From assembly GCA_031835245.1 (NCBI GenBank), contig JAVKOQ010000179.1, positions 45,437-109,436 on the forward strand: a stretch of 64,000 nt of DNA, written 5' to 3'. The position numbers were made by a program, and so were the translations under genes. The DNA is from Balamuthia mandrillaris (lineage: Eukaryota; Discosea; Longamoebia; Balamuthiidae). Below are positions 12,701-19,144 of this stretch, in pieces. The notes under the pieces were generated by a model. That model saw only the letters and a list, made by a program, of their open reading frames with translations, was not told where the DNA came from and did no database searches. Position 1 is the first letter of the stretch. Each line of letters opens with the position of its first letter.

Positions 12701-12937
12701 CAGCAAACGAGAGGTCAAAGAGGCCAGCTCGGTTGACTCGAGAAAGCCGATGGCCACCAGACGAGCCAGCAGCGGAGCCGCTTTGGCCAGCGGTAACGCC
12801 AAGACCGGAGCGAGGAGAGCTTCCTTCTGATCGTTATAGAAAGGACCCAAGCCGTCCTTCAGGAGTAGCAACGCTTTGGCCTGTTCTTCCAGGGGTTCGA
12901 GGGCGACACTGGCCTCTGGTTCCTGTGTCCCCTCCAT
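6725..12937 (-). CDS. Fusion protein: von Willebrand A domain, long middle region, eEF1A-like GTPase
   Basis: Two exons on the minus strand, 12937-8423 and 8317-6725, give 2035 residues. Residues ~290-560 form a VWA domain: the MIDAS motif DISAS at 301-305, TGGTN, and FLTDGEET, interrupted by an acidic insert. Residues ~600-1500 are largely helical with acidic/Ser-rich stretches and match nothing I can name. From ~1555 to the end lies a full-length translation GTPase resembling eEF1A: GNVDSGKST (~1562), ERELGVTIEV, DAPGHRSF (~1640), VNKMD (~1702), domain 2/3 sequence, and a basic Gly/Arg tail. It departs from canonical eEF1A at GHVD (H to N), at RGITI (R to L) and at GHRD (D to S), so it is a divergent paralogue, not the housekeeping copy. 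The catalytic His of DAPGH is kept. The intron is a multiple of three and stop-free, so unspliced message stays open. Function unknown; a GTPase tied to a metal-dependent adhesion module is unusual. Confidence 0.88.
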   Translation of the reverse strand: MEGTQEPEASVALEPLEEQAKALLLLKDGLGPFYNDQKEALLAPVLALPLAKAAPLLARLVAIGFLESTELASLTSRLLASTTGATKKTATTTTTNVTEKEKEKEASLTKETDTARLLPVLFPSNEAHLLSMPDATREEVEGLFDTLRNALGVTSLAQLLDLEESDRQFDTLEDILLGGGDDSVVARQRQLFRAVTEALTKLLPNELVAERKQQQERALLKQRDTAEMEMERHKQFTRMHQVWCEQAQLLFVPMVADKKLHFFSTVDLLTDDASSSMKEQQMVLRSNTEEGGSSHVIFCLDISASMNHDEKGIYLPPKSNDHPHSSIKKARDLIPPFFMAALKNGVPVTLLVWNNVVSRPITFTPDMFYASKKNGKKEGEKQKEGGGEEEEEENEDDDDMEGGEEFVEDEEMERMLREKTNESVFVATGGTNIEAALAAIAQQMEELRSRDRISNLVVWFLTDGEETRCLDHSAINKNASNLQSTLTKQQVLRIPSNRADPKFNYFNVEDPHTGLTEYQRKMVGDLETACKRLQDESEEDSSDRRGGCSLEFHVCHFGEAHPLLLKALREASNGHFHAVADIERLKGEMAAMASGTNTMLTINGLRTGNEHVVPAAVSKEGILFARGHLPWSFLMEEIVAPPSSAASSSEEKTGIVLRCGKGGKRKEYWLRSHESSVLSEEVSTHVAKILSLEPQLESLLSAIGQDISPSGMERSSQRLEQLKQQRMEAIISLAQHIRNKVALRSFLEKVLESVDTQAKALERMLAQYLRTEAGSYDKTQAKQSEFFNPKEQMAIAAGLESMKVQLGHGFVTQSTLDRQVERLIAQRGAWARDLLHRVCLLACDEDEEEEEEGKEPPKTTLTLLIMEGKDVAEARAALLQRLLKEEMEKGKLFPKAELVEEVITHNKNNPEELLSCVRYRLVGGGRTALSEMRERSGLLTLGEIYPAERVVARHTVVALSKDVSETCKRLCDPLSFSTMLELIQENSTLPAFLYTIAPNQSAGLIYNSKEMMHVVEGGSDATSFAYFRLFWRLADKEGEKEGNSLVRVPGTFSSANFALPIAPEPLSNLVLSNLLPGLLSEFVTGTPMAPLTETGNLYIGFLLMHMKKRPPTGMDVSRMAEILATLACWIDNPKTLPKYHDAMGLVLKLVNGRSVLKQADSPGKYMPVKAFAYALLDGEFPAAAKLEALQRVSLYRSCKLLLGKVEVKKGAAAPPQQRGLSEKLLAEQMVLRKWLRQLVRNLVKLTSPSSSAASSSAASSDEAEKKKEGGEEEEEEEEENKAEIPEDALRIAQELGQLVLLNDDDVSEEEQQSRVLLFLSKEGMLPFLVSTFFELVQRKTRLAFPASFCWRTLQRQFFVWHCIATYPIDKLKESFAAFRSPNEFEQHVITRLEPLRQHKEPFAHTLLSWVDEETEQHCTLQVNLSNNNLFVRDTMTGKGHTLDLKNKEDGRVLWQRFWKQLMLPVFKLWHWKGRPSNGYGLFRLDYDVVRALLDPTNQLIETLNTVRSLLYLYLFFFLLLPLLFSCFCLFTSTDPLFYNQTQLAEYNAAKEWRNKAYAAFVPPRPEVARLLDEHYTVAKQIARSVTGKPRISVVIIGNVDSGKSTTSGHLITELGFVDKRIVEKYERDARAAGKNTMSKYAWVMDKLRTERELGVTIEVSCWSVETPNYDVDLLDAPGHRSFIKNMTVGASMADVAILVISATDGEFEAGIARGGMTREEALVAYTMGVRNFIVAVNKMDTVGYAQKRFEEIVGEVQRLLRQVGVQDKRTVFIPISGYHGDNLIYPSENMPWYEGWTNGMTGAKGTTLVEALDNLSLPVRPVDKPLRIPILQSFKVTGVGTVAIGRVASGVLRQNDTLMLMPEGLTAQTTSIQIHHTDRAEVLPGDLIGFKVKNCPEPYKEHVYRGLVACHANDRPVRAVKAFIAQILVLNHSNGISAGFCPQLYCHTASFPCRVEELLQKLDKRTGKVVEEKPQKVRTGEAAICLMRPKGGRAVCLETFQELAPLGRFLMRDQGQTAVVGVVKEIVEEEKGGTGLGRKGRAAAGKGRLATGKSYFSQATATRGKRGGRR
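8318..8422 (-). other. 105-base stop-free intron, a multiple of three, in the VWA-eEF1A gene
   Basis: Donor GTACGT and acceptor CAG bound 105 bases that read through in frame without a stop, encoding about 35 mostly Leu/Phe residues. Splicing restores LNT-TQLAEYNAAK; retention would insert a membrane-like segment just before the GTPase. Sequence alone cannot tell whether retention occurs. Confidence 0.75.
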
Positions 12938-13105
12938 TCTGCCAAGTTAGTTACGTTAGTTTGCTTAACTTTGGTGCAACTGGTCTCTCTTGCATTGCAT
13001 TTTTTTCTTTTATTTTATTGACTTTTTCATTTAGGTGAAACTTTTTTTTTTTTTTTGTTGCGCACACAAAAAAAATAAGTGTGTTTTTTTTTTTGACATT
13101 CTGGA

Positions 13106-14336
13106 AAATTTCTCGTAATGAAGAGAACATTTATCGATAATTAGACCTGGGAAGGGAGCGAAGGTTTATTTGCTGGACACTGGTCGTTATATATCAAGTT
13201 GAATGAGCCAAAGGGAAAGAAACATAAAATCAACGTTTACAACACGAACAATGAGGGCAAAGCATGAAGAATGAAACTCTAAAGAGTGACGCCAAGCGGT
13301 ATGTAAGCAGTTGAAAACTCTAAGACGCCGAATCGCCCTCTCCACTTTCCACACGTTCTGCTCCCAACAGCCGGTTAAACACTTGAGCCAACTCGCCCAA
13401 GCTTTGTCCTCGCTCTCTCTTGATGGGAGTTAAAAAAACTCGGCTCGCCCCGGTAAGCAAGGTCGCCTAAAAGGCTCTCACGAACAGAAAGGTAATTGAG
13501 AACGCCTTGACGAGCGATTTTGAGGTCATGCACTGAACCTGGAAAAGGGCCGTTGACCCAGGAAAAGAGCTCCGTTGCCAAGTCCCACACAAGTTCATAT
13601 TTGACTGTGTGCTGCTTTTTTTTTTGCCAGAATAAATGTACGTTGAGTGTTGGCATTCATAGAACGCTGAACAGGACACTCTGTAGTGTCTATGATGCCT
13701 GTGACTAAAGGTTGGTGGAGAACTTGGCCGTGACACTGATCAAAGTGCTTTACAAGCAAAAAAAAAAAAAGGAAAAAAAGGAAAAAAGAACAAGAAAAAA
13801 GATTAGCGCAAGGAAAGAAGAATGACAGTAAAGAGAAAAAGAAAAGAAAGAAAAAAATGGAGAAACAAGAAGAAGTACAACAACAAAAAGAAAGAGCAAA
13901 AGTGAAAAAGAGAAAGGGAGAGGAGAGGAGAGGAGGGAAGCAATAAAAGACCTTAAACGTGGTTCCAATAATGCTTCAACGACATGACGGACCCAAAATC
14001 GAAAAGTTTTGGGAGTACAACGGCAAAAAGTGCAACCCACGTCCTCAGTGGGATACACTTTCAAGAAGTAAAGCGTCCAAAGCAAGTATTTGCAAGTAAA
14101 TGGTCGCTCAAATTGACATCCTTGCACAATACACATTAACACAACCGTTGTTTCATACTTTAAAGTTCGTCATAGTTTGTTGCTTGTTCTTTCAAACTTC
14201 AAACTTCAATCTGACGGATACCTGACGGAAACACAGTGCGAACCCTTAAGATCTCGATCCTCTCCAAACGAAATTTAATTCAATTTGTCCAATTATCAAT
14301 CAATCGATCTGCAACGATCTTCATTCTACGAAATTT
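13106..14336. mobile_element. Decayed DDE-type DNA transposon with imperfect terminal inverted repeats
   Basis: The 1.23-kb segment is bounded by AAATTTCTCGTAATGAAGAG (13106-13125) and, in inverted orientation, a copy reading AAATTTCGTAGAATGAAGAT (14317-14336 on the complement). They align with two small gaps and one terminal mismatch. Between them lies a transposase pseudogene on the minus strand. I could not see a clear target-site duplication. The ends are therefore tentative, but the transposase remnant itself is secure. Confidence 0.6.
13187..14142 (-). pseudogene. Transposase pseudogene, DDE_Tnp_4 (Harbinger/IS5-like) type
   Basis: Read on the minus strand, the region holds a DDE transposase in broken frames. 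Order: HTH part with FLKVYPTEDVGCTF and RFWVRHVVEALL; after a probable intron (about 13760-13950), first Asp in TGIIDTTECPVQR; SGKKK/QHTVKYELVWDL; second Asp in NGPFPGSVHDLKIA; GDLAYRGEP; TPIKRERGQSLGELAQ; and the Glu in KVERAIRRLRVF. Frames shift at least three times: between VQR and the SGKKK motif or within the A10 run (13616-13625), at the seven-A/T run near 13434, and near 13361. Motifs stay recognisable across shifts, so decay is recent or the copy was silenced not long ago. All neighbouring genes are intact, which argues against poor sequence quality as the sole cause. It can only act if complemented in trans. Confidence 0.8.
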
Positions 14337-14513
14337 CTATACTTGAAAAAGCGGAAAGAAGAAAGTAAAAAAAGATGAGCAAGTCTTCTAGCGTTACCAC
14401 GGTGGCTATAGTTCTTTTTGAAGGTTTTTTTTTTGTTTGTTTGCAAACGGTGAGACCATAAAATATTTTACAAAACACATACACACACACGCACACACGC
14501 ACATACACACACA
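14143..14513. other. Gap between transposase remnant and SANT/Myb gene, with CA repeat
   Basis: The 371 bases include the right inverted repeat of the transposon (to 14336), a T run near 14426-14440 and a CA/CACG-rich tract (about 14474-14513) that abuts the ATG of the SANT/Myb gene. No TATA box or further gene is seen. Confidence 0.5.
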
Positions 14514-15419
14514 ATGAGTAGCGGAAGAGGCAAGACATGGACCGCAGAGGAACTAAAAGTTGTAAGTGACGCCTTCAAAAGCTTCAACGGAGACTGGGAA
14601 AAAGCATGTCCCATGTTGACGAAGGACTTTGGCAAATCTCGATCTGTGGCCGCCATTCATAGGAAATGGAAAGACCTATCGAGTGCAAAGCAGATGAAGT
14701 CAACAAAAAAAGGTAATGGTAGTTGCTCTTAGCCTTTGAAGGGCTCTGCTAACTTTTGTTTACAAGCACCCCCACCCTCTACCTCTGTGATTAATGACCT
14801 TTTTGCGTTGAGAAACAATACAAGGCGAACTGCTGAGCCTTTCTTAGATCAGGAGGCAGAAGAAGCAATGGGCTTTTCTGAAGAGGAGAAAGAGGAAGAA
14901 GAAGAAGAGGAAGAAGAAGAACTGCCTGCGCCACAATACCCAAATGTGGCTGTACAACAACCAAACAACACGCAGCACAGTTCGCCAACACAAAGGCTCA
15001 AGCGCAAACGCCTTTCTTCTTCATCACCACTACCACACCAACTCACTCCATCACCACAACAAGACATCTGGTTTTGGCGTGCTCAGACAACTGATGCTGT
15101 GGTCCTGGTTCTGCGAAATCTTCCAGGCTACCGGGCGGAAGTAAAACGAGATGAGACTGACCAAAACAAAATATGGGTGATCATCAAAAGGCTTCCATTG
15201 TTGGAAGTTGAACTGCAGGCCATATTTTCTGCTATGCAACTGCGAGGTGTTGGGCAAGATGCATGGCGGTCAGCTAACCAAGCCAAGACCTTTAAATTTC
15301 CACTTACATTTTCAAATAGGTTAGAATGGTCATCTACATGGCATATGATAGAGAAAGGAGGCTTTTATTTTTGGACCATTCCCTTTCAACTTGACAACAA
15401 TAGATTTTTATATTTGTAG
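14514..15419 (+). CDS. SANT/Myb-like domain protein, function unknown
   Basis: Exons 14514-14712 and 14767-15419 join in phase to 283 residues. Residues ~8-58 resemble one SANT/Myb repeat with spaced aromatic residues: KTWTAEELKVVSDAF, FNGDWEKACPML, VAAIHRKWKDLSS. An acidic run of Glu, a Ser/Pro-rich stretch with KRKRLSSSSP (possible nuclear signal), and a C-terminal part with DIWFWRAQTTDAVVLVLRNL and WHMIEKGGFYFW follow. I recognise no domain in the last ~110 residues. PIF/Harbinger transposons typically encode a transposase and a Myb/SANT-like partner, and here a DDE transposase remnant lies head to head 371 bases away; the gene may therefore be a surviving or domesticated transposon protein. 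An ordinary host DNA-binding protein is equally possible. Reading frame and splice sites are clean. Confidence 0.6.
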
Positions 15420-15519
15420 ACATTTGTTTGAATGGCCACTGGTCACTAACTGTCAACATCCAGAACGATAAAAAGAGAAGCAGAAAAAATGCCTGTACAG
15501 AAGGAAACGAAAGCAGGAG

Positions 15520-15522
<3 letters not shown>

Positions 15523-15561
<39 letters not shown>
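15523..15561. repeat. GA dinucleotide repeat
   Basis: About 19 GA units lie in the 194-base gap between the convergent ends of the SANT/Myb gene and the C2-SNARE gene. No other structure is visible in the gap. Confidence 0.9.
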
Positions 15562-15562
<1 letters not shown>

Positions 15563-15613
15563 AGTTTTGGGGAGAATCCAATGGGTTGAAGGTTCGCTGC
15601 ACTGCGTTCCTTC

Positions 15614-16491
15614 TCAACTTCCCACTTGTTTTCGGATCTTACGATTCGTTCGCTCCATCCTCTCATTGTTTTGACGAGAACTATCGCGAACTTTGTCCAA
15701 CCTGCACAAAAGAAGGAAAGATATTAGTTTCTTTTGTCGTTTTCGTTCTCATCTTTTTTTAACTTACCTAATATTATGATCCTGGAGCTCGCCCCTTATT
15801 TCCAAAGCCATCTCTCCGAGGTCTGACACAAGGTCTCCCAAACGGTCCAGCGCGCTGTCCGTGTCCTTGATCTTCTGCTGCTTCTCCTCTGACAGCATGC
15901 TAAAGTCTGGCTGATATTCCCTGTGATCCTCCTCGCCGCGATCCCTTGATCGGCCGTGTTGCTTCCTCTGCCGGCGGCGTTCCTCCCTCTCGGCCAATGC
16001 CTTGTCCTTGGACTCCGCCTTGCGCAGCTTATCAATCTCCCGGTCGGCCTTGCGATTGTTGTCCTTGGCTCTTCCGGAGGAAGTCACATGGTTAGCATAG
16101 TAGCCGGCCACGCTCTCGATACCACGCATGTGGCGGTCAGCCTTGTCCTGCAGGTGGGAGATATCGTCGAGGTCGCCCTGGATGCTGCGCAGCTGCTTGC
16201 CTTGGTGATCCAGTTTCTCCATCGTCTCTGCGCCTATTCTTTTGGTGTTCTCTGCCACTCGCTATATGTATCATACAGATGAAGAGAAAGAAAAGCAAGG
16301 TAAGACTTGGATAAAAACAAAAGGCAATAAAGAAAGCTGACAATGTGGGACGTACCAGGGCGCGTTGAACACTATCATAGGTATCATCAACCACATCTTC
16401 TGCTTCTTCAATACTGTTTTGTTGTTTGAATGAACTCTGAGAAGGAGTAAAGAAAAAAAGAAAGGAAGAAAGAGAGGGAGAGGGAGAGGGA

Positions 16492-16528
<37 letters not shown>

Positions 16529-17104
16529 TACAGAGTACAAGAAGACGTACACTTTCTGAGTTTGTTTAGCCTTTTCAGACATACGACCGCCCGATGTCCC
16601 TGCCTCCAACTCGGCAGGCTGGTTCTTGACAGGCGTCCCCTTGGGCAGCACCAAGCCCACCTTCAGCTCCACATTGCCCTGGATCTTGTCCTTCTTGTTG
16701 CCCCTCTCCCCGCCCAGCTTGTACCTCCTGGGCTGGGCGTACTCGAAGCTGGTGTTGGCCAGGTCGGCCAGGGCGAGCCTCACCTCCCCAAAAAACGTTT
16801 GGCTTTTCCTCTTCTTGTGGCCGTTCTCGTCGTAGATCTGGATAAAGACCTCTGTCAGCCTCTTCTGATCCGCCCGCGCTATGGGGAACTCAAAGGTCTC
16901 ATCCCATTTGGGGCGGGAGGTGCGGTGCATGACCTTGGTGGTCCGCTCCACGCCGTTGTAGATGACCACGGCAAAGACGTCGCCCCCCATCTTGGTCTTG
17001 GGGTCGCGCTTGGGGACGTGGGCGTGGTAGACGGTCACCTTGAGGGCCATGTAGTCAGGATCCCCTGGGACGGGCTCTGGATCGACTTTCTTTTTCTTGA
17101 ACAT
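15614..17104 (-). CDS. C2 domain fused to a SNAP-25-type Qbc-SNARE
   Basis: Exons on the minus strand 17104-16553, 16436-16356, 16261-15768 and 15701-15614 join in phase to 404 residues. Residues ~18-150 form a C2 domain (ALKVTVYHAHVPKRD, WDETFEFPIA, IQIYDENG, FFGEVRLALADL), which in other proteins binds membranes, often with calcium. Residues ~190-270 read as a Qb-SNARE helix (VAENTKRIGAETMEKLDHQ, GKQLRSIQGDLDDI), then a basic linker, then a Qc helix at ~335-404 (ALDRLGDLVSDLGEMALEI, LDKVRDSSRQNNERMERTN). There is no transmembrane anchor and no Cys cluster for palmitoylation like that of SNAP-25, so the C2 domain may do the membrane targeting. In the Qc helix the zero-layer Gln is replaced by His (about residue 373, GELQDHNIRLD). 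The exact position of the first splice is ambiguous by two bases without changing length. Likely role: a target SNARE in vesicle fusion. Confidence 0.82.
16462..16526. repeat. GA/GGA-rich microsatellite in intron 1 of the C2-SNARE gene
   Basis: The intron carries GGGAGA units followed by about 14 GA units on the plus strand, that is CT on the sense strand of the gene, close to the donor. It follows the general pattern of sense-strand CT tracts seen in many introns of the window. Confidence 0.9.
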
Positions 17105-17368
17105 TTTTGTTTGTTTTTGGGAGGAGAGATCAAATCAAAAATCAAATCAATAATAGCGCTGCTGTCTCCCTCACTCCCTCTGTGGTGGTTAGGGGTAAGA
17201 AGGAGGAGAAGGAGGAGAAGGAGGGGATGGATGCTGGTTTGTTCTGCTACGTTGTTTGCTGCTGTGCTGCCTCCTTTTTCACTTCTACTTTTTTTTTTTG
17301 GAGGAGAAAAAAAAAAGGTGAGGAATCGTGACGGTCCTTAAAAAAACCTTATGCCTAGGGTTGCTGCC
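17105..17368. other. Upstream gap of the C2-SNARE gene
   Basis: The 264 bases contain GGAGAA repeats (17202-17224), T and A runs, and no clear promoter element. A second transcription unit may start on the plus strand just to the right. I see nothing further. Confidence 0.4.
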
Positions 17369-17717
17369 ATGCCCGATGCTTTTGCAGGAAAACATGGGAG
17401 AGAATCCAGAGGAACAAGCAAGGTCAGGTCGTACGCCCAAGGCAGCATGCCTCCCATGGATGGGATGGTACGGGACCCCCCAACCAAAGGAGCGCTGTCC
17501 AACGATTTGGCGCTGACTTCCTCATGACCTCTGCCATGTTGTGAACATTCTCCCGACCGAGTTCCGTCAGCAACATGGTGTGGGCACTACTTTTTTTCCG
17601 AATGTTGTGTGGCGTGATGCCATCTGAAGCAAACCACGTTTTTTTTTTAAAAAAAAAACAAAAAACAGCAGTCAACAAAAATGTAGTGACCAACAAGAAG
17701 CGAAAAATAAAAAGTAG
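17369..17717. other. Unresolved region; possible 5' exon and possible recombinase fragment
   Basis: On the plus strand an ATG at 17369 opens a 52-codon frame (MPDAFAGKHGRES...) ending at a TGA near 17525; a donor inside it could join it to the exon at 17718, but I could not fix one. On the minus strand, 17470-17635 reads GITPHNIRKKSSAHTM followed by LLTELGRENVHNMAEVMRK, which recalls the HxxR segment and following helix of tyrosine recombinases with the usual LGH replaced. No start, stop or upstream catalytic residues support a working gene. Treat both readings as weak. Confidence 0.25.
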
Positions 17718-18279
17718 CAGCAGCAGCAAGAGAAGAAGAGGAACCTCTCCAGTCTGGAGCCTTTGAGGTGCAATGGACGTGCGTATTCGTGTTTCCTAAG
17801 CCTGGCTACTCATTTCCTGGCACCATCCTTATCTTTTTTATTTTTTTTCGTATTTCCAGGAGCATGCTTACCAAGAAGGCGCGAACAACCACGTCGCTTC
17901 CGAAGAAGAGGAAGCACCTACGCTAGCCACTCTCCCTGAGCTTCTTCTCACGGCCAACCAGGATCTGAGGACCGCCAATGGAAAGCTGATGAACCTCGTT
18001 ACGCAACAAACCGCCATCATCGACTTCCTCACGCAGCAACTCTACTGGGCAAACTGCATCATCTACACCAAAGTGTCCCACCAGTCCCATCCCCAGCGAC
18101 AAGAGGGTGATGCAACAACCACAACGCCGCCCTACTCCTTTGCTCATCGCAACCTTCATGTGCAAGACGCTGCATCACCATCCTCGTGTCCCGAGGAGGA
18201 AGCACTGGCAGCGGAGCTTCTAGCCTTGGAAGCCCGCGTTGGAAAGACAAGGAACAGCAATCAAGCGCAACAGCACTAA
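17718..18279 (+). CDS. Hypothetical protein, C-terminal exons
   Basis: Exons about 17718-17767 and 17860-18279 join in phase (GAG|GAG) and end at a stop at 18277-18279; the N-terminal exon is not resolved. The visible ~156 residues start with an acidic stretch (AREEEEPLQSG), then TLPELLLTANQDLRTANGKL and QQTAIIDFLTQQLYWANCII, a likely amphipathic or coiled-coil helix, and end with EEEALAAELLALEARV. No family is recognised. The helix-rich tail is reminiscent of DNA-binding proteins that dimerise through their C-termini, but that is only an impression. It converges on the deubiquitinase gene, whose stop is 55 bases away. Confidence 0.45.
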
Positions 18280-18334
18280 CGAAGAGACAAGAGAGAAACG
18301 GTAATAATAAAACGATACCTGTTTGTTTGTTTGT

Positions 18335-19093
18335 TCAAGATAAGACATGAAGAAGGAAAGCCACCAACTGCGTGAGATGTTCCAAAGCAGAGGCCATTGG
18401 CTGTGGAACTTCCGATAGAGCCTTCAGCTTCTGCCGTAAGCCATCCCTATTGCCGCCTTGCACAAGGTACGTCTTACCCCCTTCCATTGTACATATCACC
18501 TCTAATGCTCTCAACGTCTGTTGTCGTAGCAGAACAAAGTTAAAAAAAGAAAGAAAGAAAGAAAGCGAAGGAAGAAACAAGAACAAAGAGAAGAAGATAA
18601 CGTACGTGTAAAACAGGAGTAGAGGATGGACTTTCTCCGCCAGCAGCACGCAGATGCTCCTCGATTGCCTCCTCCGCAGCTTCCACCAAAGAGTCCACCA
18701 AATACTCTCCCTTAGCATCCAACGAAGAAGTCGGCTCTCCTTCAGAGTTTAGTGCCATCACTGCAGCAAATACCTTCTTCACAAATTGATAACACGGCTC
18801 ATCCTCCAAAGGAGAAGTGGCTTTGGGGGAGGAGAAAGTGGAAGTAGAAGAAGAAGAATCAGGAGAAGGAAGAAGGACGCGCAAGAGATAGTCCTGAAGG
18901 CGGTGAGGGTTGAGGTTGGAGCGTAGGCTTTCGGCTACCAATGGTCCTTTGCTGCCGTCCCAGGCTTCCTCCATGTGGGCAAACAATTTAGGGAGATTTC
19001 CGGTCAAGTGCACTGTTGACAACAAGAGCAACACTCCTGATAGATTTGTGCCAAACAAAAAAAAATGAGTGTCTCCCCACGTACATGAACAAA

Positions 19094-19144
<51 letters not shown>

